This document shows, piece after piece, positions 5,496 to 12,835 of a stretch of 15,662 nucleotides of DNA; within the stretch, counting starts at the first letter, position 1, and every line of letters starts with the position of its first letter. A program made the position numbers and the translations under genes. The DNA is taken from the NCBI GenBank assembly GCA_002347125.1, contig DDXG01000345.1:1-15662 (forward strand), given 5' to 3'. Source of the DNA: Phycisphaerales bacterium UBA2266 (GTDB lineage: Bacteria > Planctomycetota > Phycisphaerae > Sedimentisphaerales > Anaerobacaceae). Under the pieces are notes generated by a model, which saw nothing but the letters and a program-made list of their open reading frames with translations, searched no databases and was not told the DNA's origin.

Positions 5496-7778
5496 ATGGA
5501 AAGCAGGGTAATAAGCGGCCGGACGGTCAGGATTCACCGGTACAACACGGTTATCGTGGGGGCCGGGGCGGCGGGGATGAACTGCGCGGTGCACCTGTAT
5601 GAGTTCATGGAGCGGCGGGCCGTGGAGCGGCCGGGCGAGCGGATTGCGCTGGTGACGGGGGGGCTGGGGCTGGGGGCCTCGCGGATGAGCGGCTCGGACA
5701 AGCAGACGTACTACAAGCTGGGCACCAGTCCCGACGCGGCCGACAGCGCCGAGGCGTTCGCGGCGACCCTGACGGCCGCGGGCTGCTGCCACGGCGACCT
5801 GGCCCTGGCCGAGGGGCTAGGCTCCCTGCGGGAGTTCTACCACCTCGTCCAGGCGGGCGTGCCATTTCCCACCGACGCGATGGGCTCGTTCGTCGGCTAC
5901 CGGACGGACCACGATGCCCCACGAGAGACGAGAGACGACGGACGACGGACGACGGACGAACAAGAGAGCACAGGAGCACAAGAGCATAAGGCTTCAGGGG
6001 TCAGGCCCCAGGCGTCAGCCTCCACGCAATACGCAATGCGAGAAACGAGCGACGACCGACGCAATACGCAATACGAACGCGCCACCTCCGCCGGGCCCAA
6101 GACCAGCCGGTTCATGGCCGAGGCCCTCCAGCGACAGGTGCAGCGCTACGGGATTGAGATATTCGACAGGCAGGAGGTCGTGGAGTTGCTCGTCGTCGGG
6201 CAGGGGCAGGACCGGCGGATTGTGGGTGTGGCCACCATTGATAACAAGGGCATAAGAGCACAAGAGCATAAGGGCACAAGGCTTCAGGCTTCAGGCGAAA
6301 CGCCCGCGACCCGTAGCACGGGCATCTTGCCCGTGTCAGACAGGGGCGAGGCACCCTCACCACACGGCGATTACGAACTGACGGTGTTTCTGGCGGACAA
6401 CGTGGTGCTGGCAGCCGGGGGGCCGGGCGAGATGTACCAGACAAGCGTATACCCCAGGGGCCAGCTAGGGATTCACGGGCTGGCCTTTCGGGCGGGCCTG
6501 GCCGCCGAGAACCTCACTGAGTCGCAGTTCGGCCTGGCGAGCACCAAGTTCCGCTGGAACGTCAGCGGCACGTATATGCAGGCAATCCCGCGGATATTCA
6601 GCACGGACGCCGCCGGCCGCGACGAGCGGGAGTTCCTGGCCGAGTTCTTCGACTCGATGCGGCGGATGGCGACGGCCACCTTCCTCAAGGGCTATCAGTG
6701 GCCGTTCGACCCCCAGCGGATCGCGGGGCACGGCTCGTCGCTGATCGACATCCTGGTGTTCAACGAGACGCAGCGGGGTCGGCGGGTATTCCTGGACTTC
6801 CGCCGCAATCCGGTCGCGCAGGGCAATATGCAGCAATTCAGCCTGGAGGACCTGGAGCCGGAGGCGGCCGAGTACCTCAAGCGGGCCGGGGCGTTGCAGG
6901 CCCTGCCCATCGAGCGCCTGGCCCACATGAACCCGCTCGCCATCGAGATATACTGCGAAAACGGCATTGACCTGCATACCGAGCCGCTAGAGATAGCCGT
7001 CTGCGCCCAGCACAACAACGGCGGTTTCGCGGTGAACAAGTGGTGGGAGTCGAACATCCCGCACACGTTCGTCATCGGCGAAATGGCCGGCACGCACGGG
7101 GTCAAACGGCCGGGCGGCTCGGCGCTGAACGCCGGCCAGGTGGGCGGCCTGCGGGCGGCCGAGTACATTGCCAACGCCTACGGGTCGCAGGTGGCCCAGT
7201 ACGGGGCGGGGGTGGATGAGGCGATTGAGGCGGTGGTGGCCAGACTGGATGGTCTTGCGGCCTCCACGGGGCTGGTTGCGGGCCAGGTGGTGGCTGAGAT
7301 TCAAGGGCGGATGACGGCCGAAGGCGGCCATGTCCGGCGGCTGGACGGGGCCCGCCAGTCCCTCGCCGGTGCCTTCGGACTGTACAAACGGATCGGGCGG
7401 GCGGGTTTCGCCGTCGATGGTCCCAAGGCCCTGCTACGGGCGGTGCAGGCCGAGCACCTGGCCTTGTGCAGCGTCGCCTATCTCAAGGCAATCGTCGCAC
7501 TGCTGGAGGCCGGCGGCGGCTCGCGGGGCTCGTACCTGGTGCTGGATGAGGGGGGCATGGAAATCCACCCCGCCGTGCTGGACGCGGCGACGGGTAAGCC
7601 GATGCGTTTTAGGCCCGAGAATGAGCGCCTGCGGGCCTGCGTCCTGCGGGTCTGGTACGACCCGGCTAAACCGGACTTGTTCGGTTGCGTCGAGACGCCG
7701 GTTCGGCCGATTCCCACCGGCCGCAAGGCCTTCGAACCCGCCTGGGAAGACTACCGCCAGGGCAGGATCTACGGCTGA
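5496..7778 (+). CDS. FAD-dependent oxidoreductase, fumarate reductase/succinate dehydrogenase flavoprotein class
   Basis: The protein has 760 residues from the chosen ATG. The FAD-binding Rossmann motif VIVGAGAAGMN lies near residues 16-26. A second flavin segment, ADNVVLAAGGPGEMY, follows the second insertion. The C-terminal flavin-site block GEMAGTHGVKRPGGSALNAG is typical of the family that includes aspartate oxidase and APS reductase subunit A. No substrate can be named, no signal peptide is visible, and no Fe-S partner subunit is in the window. I chose 5496 because the family pattern starts about 15 residues later and everything upstream is repeat; there is no clear ribosome binding site. 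Two stretches, residues 143-194 and about 252-291, are in-frame repeat insertions. Without them the length, about 668 residues, is ordinary. Both fall at loop positions: before RATSAGPKTSRFM, and just before a beta-strand leading into ADNVVLAAGG. This suggests the enzyme still folds. Confidence 0.85.
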   Translation: MESRVISGRTVRIHRYNTVIVGAGAAGMNCAVHLYEFMERRAVERPGERIALVTGGLGLGASRMSGSDKQTYYKLGTSPDAADSAEAFAATLTAAGCCHGDLALAEGLGSLREFYHLVQAGVPFPTDAMGSFVGYRTDHDAPRETRDDGRRTTDEQESTGAQEHKASGVRPQASASTQYAMRETSDDRRNTQYERATSAGPKTSRFMAEALQRQVQRYGIEIFDRQEVVELLVVGQGQDRRIVGVATIDNKGIRAQEHKGTRLQASGETPATRSTGILPVSDRGEAPSPHGDYELTVFLADNVVLAAGGPGEMYQTSVYPRGQLGIHGLAFRAGLAAENLTESQFGLASTKFRWNVSGTYMQAIPRIFSTDAAGRDEREFLAEFFDSMRRMATATFLKGYQWPFDPQRIAGHGSSLIDILVFNETQRGRRVFLDFRRNPVAQGNMQQFSLEDLEPEAAEYLKRAGALQALPIERLAHMNPLAIEIYCENGIDLHTEPLEIAVCAQHNNGGFAVNKWWESNIPHTFVIGEMAGTHGVKRPGGSALNAGQVGGLRAAEYIANAYGSQVAQYGAGVDEAIEAVVARLDGLAASTGLVAGQVVAEIQGRMTAEGGHVRRLDGARQSLAGAFGLYKRIGRAGFAVDGPKALLRAVQAEHLALCSVAYLKAIVALLEAGGGSRGSYLVLDEGGMEIHPAVLDAATGKPMRFRPENERLRACVLRVWYDPAKPDLFGCVETPVRPIPTGRKAFEPAWEDYRQGRIYG
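5921..6074 (+). repeat. 22-unit, 7-base-period array inside the flavoprotein gene
   Basis: From 5921 the sequence divides into 22 consecutive 7-base units with no slippage. The unit changes by stages: ACGAGAG twice, ACGACGG three times, GAGCACA-like words, then a run ending in CAG (GCTTCAG, GGGTCAG, GCCCCAG, GCGTCAG), then GCAATAC-type units with GAGAAAC, GAGCGAC and GACCGAC between. The inserted coding block, about 5922-6077, is 156 bases, or 52 codons, so the frame is kept although 7 is not a multiple of 3. No stop codon falls in the frame used. Confidence 0.9.
6249..6369 (+). repeat. Second in-frame repeat insertion in the flavoprotein gene
   Basis: It starts with 7-base units (GCATAAG, AGCACAA, GAGCATA and so on, then CAGGCTT-type words to about 6300). 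It shares the 18-base word GAGCACAAGAGCATAAGG (6256-6273) with the first insertion (5974-5991). The second half contains a perfect hairpin, CACGGGC 6317-6323 and GCCCGTG 6329-6335 around ATCTT, translated as STGILPV. The ends are approximate, set by where the family pattern stops and resumes. Confidence 0.8.
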
Positions 7779-7875
7779 TTCCGGCGGCGGAGGGGCGGCC
7801 CCAGGCAACTTGTCGGGTTATTGGACCCTTCCCGTGTCGAGCACGGCCGAAGACCGGATGACGGAGGGAATTTGC

Positions 7876-7905
7876 TTGCATTTTGCCGCGGCCGATGGGT
7901 ATAAT
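7876..7905 (+). promoter_or_regulatory. Probable promoter of the dockerin-bearing deacetylase-like gene
   Basis: A perfect TATAAT lies at 7900-7905, with a weak -35 (TTGCAT, 7876-7881) 18 bases upstream. The expected start near 7912 leaves a leader of about 86 bases with two short hairpins (7924-7939 and 7958-7970). A GAGG at about 7986-7989 serves as ribosome binding site. Confidence 0.55.
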
Positions 7906-7998
7906 AGGCGCGGTTAATGCAGCCTCCCCTGTGCGGGAGACGGGCGTGTCTGTGATGCCGTGATTCACGGGACAAGTGCATAGTCAGAGGTCAGGGCA

Positions 7999-9447
7999 AT
8001 GGAGAAGTGGGCAATTCCTGGTATCGTTGCGCTCCTGTTGTGGGCGGGCTCCGCCTTGGCGGAGGAATTCAATCCGGGCGACATCAATAAAGACGGCATG
8101 GTGGACATGCTCGACCAGTCCCTGTTGTGCAAAAACTGGCTCTCGAATGTGCCGGTGCCCTTCGATGCCTCCCTGGATATGCTATGCCGCCCGCGCCGGG
8201 TCGTCGTCGGTCATCGGCGGTTGATTACCGTGGCGGACAACTTCGTCCATACGGACTGGACGGCGGTTGCCGCTTTCGCGACTCTCGCGGCCAATGACAA
8301 TCTCGACAACGTGATGTTCTCTGAAACCGGCACACGGGTCACGGGCGTCTCCCCCAGCGCCGACAACTACACCTGCTGGCTGTGGCGGGCCATGAACGTG
8401 CCGGGCACGGCCATGAGTTACCGGCTTGTCTATCGGGTCCTCAGCCAGGGTCAGATGGAGGCTCAGACGGGCGATTCGGGCCTGCAGTTCTTTCTGACAC
8501 AGGACAACCCCCCCAAGCCGGGCGCCACCGTCGGGGCCAAGTGGAACTTCTCGCCCGTGACGCCGGGCTACCATGACATCATCTGGAATTCAGGTTCCTT
8601 CGCCATATCGGGCGTGTTTGGGGGTTACAACCAGGCGAATCCGTCCACCGGGGTCATCCTCCGCGCGCGGTCGTACAACGCTGTCAATGATGCGAGGATC
8701 GTGTTCGACCGATTCGAGGCCTGGCCCGAGGATACGAGCAAGGCCTGGCTGCTTCTGGGTTTCGACGACCAGCACGTCAATCAAATCCCGGCCGTCCAGT
8801 ATTGCCTGAGCAAGGGCATTCCGGTCTATATCGCGGTCAATCCCTGCAACGTCGGCGCGCCCGGATACATGACGTGGGAGCAGTTGCGGCGGTTTCATCG
8901 CACCGGCATGGTGCAGATGTGCCAGCACCTGGACGCCTACCCCTCAAAAGGGACGCTCTCACAGAAGCGGGCGTACATGCGCCGGAGCCGCCAACTCCTG
9001 GAGGAACAGGGTCTCACCGACGGCGTCGACGTGTACGTCATTCCAAGCGGGACCGACACATGGGCCGGGATGCGTCTGCAGCAGGAGGATATCATGCTGA
9101 TGCGGGAGTATGTGACGATCATCCGCGGAACACAGCCGAACTGGTCCGGCGTCGGTTCGGACGTGCATGTCCGCCAAGTGGGCACCTCCAGCCAGACGTG
9201 GCTCCAGCCCAAGACCACGCCCCACTCGTGGTGGCGGTCGTCTCTGAACGTCTCCGACGTCGTCTACGACAAGGTGGCGATCTATCTGGGCTATGCCAAG
9301 GCGCACGGGGCGCTGATGGCGCTGCACTGTCACATGTTTGAGATGTCGCAGCCCCAGGACATCACGCTGGAGAACTTCAAGGCGATGATCGACAGCATCG
9401 CCGCCCTGGGCGACGACGTCGAGTACAAGACGTTCAACGACCTCTGA
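7999..9447 (+). CDS. Secreted dockerin-like domain plus polysaccharide-deacetylase-like protein
   Basis: The protein has 482 residues. Residues 1-21 are a signal peptide (cleavage after ALA). Residues 27-48 form one dockerin-type calcium loop, GDINKDGMVDMLDQSLLCKNWL, at the N-terminus; full dockerins carry two. Residues of about 80-245 are rich in beta-forming and aromatic residues and may be a carbohydrate-binding jelly roll, but I cannot name the family. From about 250 the protein resembles NodB polysaccharide deacetylases: LLLGFDDQH (D256, D257, H259), a long-range H310 in CQHLDAYPS, and ALHCHMFEM (H443, H445) near the end. The canonical HxxxH metal motif is not obvious, so activity on acetylated glycans is an inference. 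It stands alone behind its own promoter; the 122 bases to mtnA suggest separate expression. Start supported by GAGG eight or nine bases upstream. Confidence 0.72.
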   Translation: MEKWAIPGIVALLLWAGSALAEEFNPGDINKDGMVDMLDQSLLCKNWLSNVPVPFDASLDMLCRPRRVVVGHRRLITVADNFVHTDWTAVAAFATLAANDNLDNVMFSETGTRVTGVSPSADNYTCWLWRAMNVPGTAMSYRLVYRVLSQGQMEAQTGDSGLQFFLTQDNPPKPGATVGAKWNFSPVTPGYHDIIWNSGSFAISGVFGGYNQANPSTGVILRARSYNAVNDARIVFDRFEAWPEDTSKAWLLLGFDDQHVNQIPAVQYCLSKGIPVYIAVNPCNVGAPGYMTWEQLRRFHRTGMVQMCQHLDAYPSKGTLSQKRAYMRRSRQLLEEQGLTDGVDVYVIPSGTDTWAGMRLQQEDIMLMREYVTIIRGTQPNWSGVGSDVHVRQVGTSSQTWLQPKTTPHSWWRSSLNVSDVVYDKVAIYLGYAKAHGALMALHCHMFEMSQPQDITLENFKAMIDSIAALGDDVEYKTFNDL

Positions 9448-9490
9448 CGCCGGTCCTCCCTGCGAATCGCCCTGTTCGCCCAGGATGCCC

Positions 9491-9519
9491 TTGTCTTGGA
9501 CCGGGTGAACCGCTAACAT
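9491..9519 (+). promoter_or_regulatory. Possible promoter of mtnA
   Basis: TTGTCT (9491-9496) and TAACAT (9514-9519) are separated by 17 bases; each matches four of six consensus positions. A hairpin GGAGT/ACTCC follows at 9532-9546. I see no SAM riboswitch in the 122-base gap, although methionine-salvage genes in some bacteria have one. Confidence 0.35.
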
Positions 9520-9569
9520 GACCGCTTGTCGGGAGTTGTGGACTCCTGCCAGGAGCCGGAAAGGACCCG

Positions 9570-10643
9570 ATGGCGGTTAAGACATTGGAATGGATAGGCG
9601 GCGTCGATGGGTATCTGAGGCTGATCGACCAGCGGCTCTTGCCGGGGCGGCTGGAGTACCTGGACTGCCGCGATGTGCATGCCTTGTGGGAGGCGATCAG
9701 GACGCTGGCGGTGCGGGGCGCCCCGGCGATAGGGGTTTCGGCCGGATATGGCCTGGTGCTGGCCCTGCAAAGCAGCGGCGGGATAGGCGGCGCCAAAGAG
9801 GGACTCGACAGGCTGGCGCAGGCACGCGATTATCTGGCGTCGTCGCGGCCGACGGCCGTGAATCTGTTCTGGGCCCTGGATCGGGTGGTTGCAGCGGCCA
9901 AGATGTTCGCGGCCGCCCAGCCGGGGTGCAGCGCCGATGCGCTGCGGGAAAGGGTGTTGGCGGAGGCCCAGGCGATCTGCGACGAGGATATAGAGATGTG
10001 CCGGCGGATCGGCGTCAACGGGATACGGTTTATTGTCGAGGGGGCAGGGGTGCTGACGCACTGCAACGCCGGGGCCCTGGCGACGGCCGGGCAGGGCACG
10101 GCGCTGTCGCCGATGTTCGAGGCGCACCGGGCTGGCCGGCGGTTCAAGGTCTATGCCGATGAGACCCGCCCGCTGCTGCAAGGGGCGCGCCTGACGGCGT
10201 GGGAGCTGCGCCAGGCGGGCATCGACGTGACGCTGCTGTGCGACAACATGGCCGCATGGTTGATGAAGCAGGGCAAGGTGCAGTGCGTGATCACCGGGGC
10301 CGACCGCATCGCCGCCAACGGCGATACGGCCAACAAGATCGGGACCTATGGACTGAGCGTCCTGGCGCAGCGGCACGACGTGCCGTTCTACGTGGCGGCC
10401 CCGTCAAGCACATTTGATCTGTCGCTGGCCGACGGCGGCCGGATCCCCATTGAGCAGCGCTGCCCCGATGAGGTGGCTGCGTTCGCTGGCGTGCGAACGG
10501 CCCCGGGCAGCGTAGGCGTCTACAACCCAGCCTTTGACGTGACCGATGCGGGCGATATCGCGGCGATTATTACCGAGCGCGGCGTCATCGAGCATCCGAC
10601 GGCCGCGAAGGTGGCCGAGCATCTTGGCGACGGCAGGGCCTAG
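9570..10643 (+). CDS. mtnA: S-methyl-5-thioribose-1-phosphate isomerase (methionine salvage)
   Basis: The protein has 357 residues, a normal length. It isomerises 5-methylthioribose 1-phosphate to methylthioribulose 1-phosphate in the cytosol, recycling the methylthio group left by polyamine and SAM metabolism. Visible family motifs are RGAPAIGVSAGYG at 49-61, THCNAGALAT with C165, YADETRPLLQGARLTAWEL from 195, and TGADRIAANGDTANKIGTY with D245. C165 and D245 correspond to the catalytic pair described for the Bacillus subtilis enzyme (Cys160, Asp240). It belongs to the fold of eIF2B alpha-type proteins, but the RGAPAIG and GADRIAxNGD signatures point to MtnA. AAAGGA five bases before the ATG supports the start. 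No other salvage gene is in the window. The next gene follows after 41 bases, so the two may share a transcript. Confidence 0.95.
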   Translation: MAVKTLEWIGGVDGYLRLIDQRLLPGRLEYLDCRDVHALWEAIRTLAVRGAPAIGVSAGYGLVLALQSSGGIGGAKEGLDRLAQARDYLASSRPTAVNLFWALDRVVAAAKMFAAAQPGCSADALRERVLAEAQAICDEDIEMCRRIGVNGIRFIVEGAGVLTHCNAGALATAGQGTALSPMFEAHRAGRRFKVYADETRPLLQGARLTAWELRQAGIDVTLLCDNMAAWLMKQGKVQCVITGADRIAANGDTANKIGTYGLSVLAQRHDVPFYVAAPSSTFDLSLADGGRIPIEQRCPDEVAAFAGVRTAPGSVGVYNPAFDVTDAGDIAAIITERGVIEHPTAAKVAEHLGDGRA

Positions 10644-10684
10644 GCGGGCGGTAAGGTTGCGTTCAGTGTTCTTGAGAAGATGGC

Positions 10685-11668
10685 ATGGATGCGTTGAGCC
10701 AGGAATGCAGTGGCCGATTCGTGTGCCGGATATGCGGGGCCGGGGGACTCGAACTCGATAAGCCCGGCAACGTCGGGCGGCCGCTCGCGGCCGAGGACTT
10801 TCGCATCACCAACAGCGACTACGGCATGACGGCCGATATCTATCGCTGCGGCGATTGCGGGTTCCTGCAGTGTCCCGGCCTGGGGGAAACGCTGGGATTC
10901 TACGAGCGGTTGGAGGACCCTCGGTATGAAGAGGATCGGCGGGCGCGGGGGATTCAGGCGCGCAAAGTGCTGGAGCGGATCGAGCGGTTTCGGCGGTGTG
11001 ACGGGTCTTCAACAGGCACGGGCGGGGTGCCCATGTTACGGGGCCGACTGCTCGACGTCGGGGCCGGCAGCGGGATACTCCTGGAGCAGGCGAAGGCGAT
11101 GGGCTATGAGGCAGAAGGGGTGGAGCCGTCGCGGTGGTTGTGCGAGAGGGCGCGGCAGCATGGGCTGACGGTGCATCAGGGGGTCCTGCCGCATCCGGAG
11201 GCTCACGGGCCGTATGACGTGGTCGTCGTGATGGACGTTGTCGAGCATGTGGCAGACCCCGTGGGGCTGCTGAGAGAAGCTCGTCAGGTCGCCGCGGCCG
11301 GCGGCCTGGTGGCCGTCGTGACGCCGGATGTGCGGTCCGTCGCCGCGCGGCTGCTGGGGCGGCGGTGGTGGCACTACCGCGTCGCGCACGTGGGATATTT
11401 CCACAAGAAGACGCTGCGCCTGGCCGGTGAGAAGGCGGGCCTGAAGCTCCTGCGGGTGTATCGGCCGCCCTGGTACTTCCCGCTGGATTACATTATCGAA
11501 CGGGTGGGGCGGTACCTTCCGAGGTTTTTGAGGATGCGGGGCCCGCGGTTTTCTCGTAGAATCGTCCTGCCGGTCAATTTCGGCGACTCCCTGCTGGGCA
11601 TCTTTGAGGTCGCCGGGCCGGCGGCTTGTCGCCCCTGCGCAGGTGCCGGTCCGGACCGGGCCGGGTAG
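10685..11668 (+). CDS. SAM-dependent methyltransferase with N-terminal zinc ribbon
   Basis: The protein has 327 residues. The N-terminus carries CRIC (C14, C17) and CGDC (C55, C58), a four-cysteine zinc-binding site. A class I methyltransferase domain follows: SAM-binding LLDVGAGSG at 122-130, acidic residue in GVEPSR, motif IV-like VVVMDVVEHV, and a GGLVAVVTPD strand. This architecture occurs in methyltransferases of sugar and cell-envelope biosynthesis clusters; the substrate cannot be deduced. The end of the protein, from about FEVAGPAAC, is alanine- and glycine-rich, and its DNA (11627-11642) repeats part of the palindrome found 177 bases further on, so the last 15 or so residues may be repeat-derived. 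It follows mtnA by 41 bases and precedes a membrane prenyltransferase after a repeat-filled spacer. Confidence 0.82.
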   Translation: MDALSQECSGRFVCRICGAGGLELDKPGNVGRPLAAEDFRITNSDYGMTADIYRCGDCGFLQCPGLGETLGFYERLEDPRYEEDRRARGIQARKVLERIERFRRCDGSSTGTGGVPMLRGRLLDVGAGSGILLEQAKAMGYEAEGVEPSRWLCERARQHGLTVHQGVLPHPEAHGPYDVVVVMDVVEHVADPVGLLREARQVAAAGGLVAVVTPDVRSVAARLLGRRWWHYRVAHVGYFHKKTLRLAGEKAGLKLLRVYRPPWYFPLDYIIERVGRYLPRFLRMRGPRFSRRIVLPVNFGDSLLGIFEVAGPAACRPCAGAGPDRAG

Positions 11669-11688
11669 TCGAGGGCGGCCGCGAATCG

Positions 11689-11718
11689 TTCTGGATGCCT
11701 GCCTGCGCAGGCATGACA
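11689..11718. repeat. Palindromic repeat, copy 1
   Basis: A 30-base element whose hairpin is TGCCTG, loop CCTGCG, CAGGCA. It aligns with the reverse complement of 11819-11848 at 25 of 30 bases. Four of the five differences are paired changes that keep the stem (T-A to C-G and G-C to C-G). Confidence 0.8.
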
Positions 11719-11818
11719 GAGTCGTGGCCTGTGCGTGTGCTATTTGACGTGTCGCGGGCGAAGGCAGGCTCGCCAGCGGACTCGGCGCAGAACCCGGCCT
11801 TGAGTTCGGAAGTGACGA

Positions 11819-11848
11819 TGTCACCCCTGCGCAGACAGGGGTCCAGAA
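11819..11848. repeat. Palindromic repeat, copy 2, inverted
   Basis: The inverse-oriented partner of 11689-11718; hairpin CCCCTG, loop TCTGCG, CAGGGG on the minus strand. The 100 bases between the two copies hold no gene that I can see. The pair sits between the methyltransferase and prenyltransferase genes. Confidence 0.8.
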
Positions 11849-11902
11849 GGGCTGCGTGAAGGAGTCGCGTTTCGAGACAGTCTCCAAGTGCTGGAATGGC
11901 AG

Positions 11903-12835
11903 ATGGGGCTTAAGAGCTACATTGCGATCGCTCGACCGAGCCACTGGTTCAAGAACCTGTTCATGCTGCCGGGGGCGGCCTTTGCCGCGCTGCTGGCCGG
12001 GGCCGGCGCGGGCGAAATCGTCCGGCCGGTGCTGCTTGCCCTGGCCAGTGCGTCCCTGGCGGCGTCGGCCAATTATGTGCTCAACGAGTGGCTCGACGCC
12101 GAGTTCGACCGCTATCATCCGCTCAAGAAGGCCCGCCCGTCGGTGATTCGGCGGGTGCGCCTGCCAATGGTACTGCTGGAATACGCCGTCCTGGCGGCGG
12201 CCGGGCTGTTGCTGGCCTATGTGCTCTCCGTGCCGTATCTCGTTGTTACGGCGGCATTTCTGATCATGGGGGTGGTCTACAACCTGCGCCCGATGCGCAC
12301 CAAGGACGTGATCTACCTCGATGTCCTGTCGGAATCGGTGAACAACCCCATCCGCCTGCTGCTGGGCTGGCTGGCCGTCGAGCCCGCGACCCTGCCGCCG
12401 TCGAGCCTCGTCCTGGGATACTGGATGGGAGGGGCGTTTCTCATGGCGATCAAACGCTATGCCGAGTACCGCTTTCTCAACAACGCCGACTCCGCCGCCT
12501 TGTACCGCCGGTCGTTCCGATACTACACGCAGGAGAAGTTGCTGGTCTCGGCGTTTCTCTATGCGATGTGTTCGGCGTTCTTCCTGGGCGTGTTCCTCGT
12601 GAAGTACCGCCTGGAGCTGCTGCTGAGCCTGCCGCTGTTCGGCGGCCTGTTCGCATGGTACTTCCACCTGGGCCTCAAGCCCAATTCCGTGGTCCAGCGG
12701 CCCGAAGACCTCTGGCGGGAGACGCCCTTCATGATCTACGTCGCCCTGCTCACCACGGTCGTGGCCCTGCTGCTCGTGGTGGATCTGCCCTGGATGGCCC
12801 GCCTCCTCGAAACGGCCTTCATCACCATTCCGTAG
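11903..12835 (+). CDS. UbiA-family prenyltransferase, decaprenyl-phosphate phosphoribosyltransferase-like
   Basis: The protein has 310 residues from the ATG at 11903; a GTG at 11888 would add five. It is a polytopic membrane protein with about eight or nine hydrophobic segments. The first aspartate-rich motif is NEWLDAEFDRYHP followed by LKKARP, and the second region is YNLRPMRTKDVIYLDVLSES. The NxxxDxxxDxxHPxKxxRP form is that of the phosphoribosyl-transferring branch (mycobacterial Rv3806c), which joins phosphoribose from PRPP to a polyprenyl phosphate, rather than of menaquinone or haem prenyltransferases. It probably makes a lipid-linked pentose for envelope glycans; the substrate is inferred. 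I prefer 11903 because GGA lies seven bases upstream and the family pattern (IARPSHWFKNLFM) starts shortly after. Its 3' end overlaps the convergent ksgA by 14 bases. Confidence 0.82.
   Translation: MGLKSYIAIARPSHWFKNLFMLPGAAFAALLAGAGAGEIVRPVLLALASASLAASANYVLNEWLDAEFDRYHPLKKARPSVIRRVRLPMVLLEYAVLAAAGLLLAYVLSVPYLVVTAAFLIMGVVYNLRPMRTKDVIYLDVLSESVNNPIRLLLGWLAVEPATLPPSSLVLGYWMGGAFLMAIKRYAEYRFLNNADSAALYRRSFRYYTQEKLLVSAFLYAMCSAFFLGVFLVKYRLELLLSLPLFGGLFAWYFHLGLKPNSVVQRPEDLWRETPFMIYVALLTTVVALLLVVDLPWMARLLETAFITIP

Noticed and set aside
5921..6074. CRISPR array
   Set aside because: Units are 7 bases without spacers, the unit changes along the array, and no cas gene is nearby.
6317..6335. Intrinsic terminator within the flavoprotein gene
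   Set aside because: The hairpin is perfect, but no T-run follows and the protein frame continues into conserved family blocks.
9448..9569. SAM riboswitch before mtnA
   Set aside because: Only short hairpins are present; I could not find the conserved kink-turn and core pattern, and the gap is too short for a full element plus promoter.
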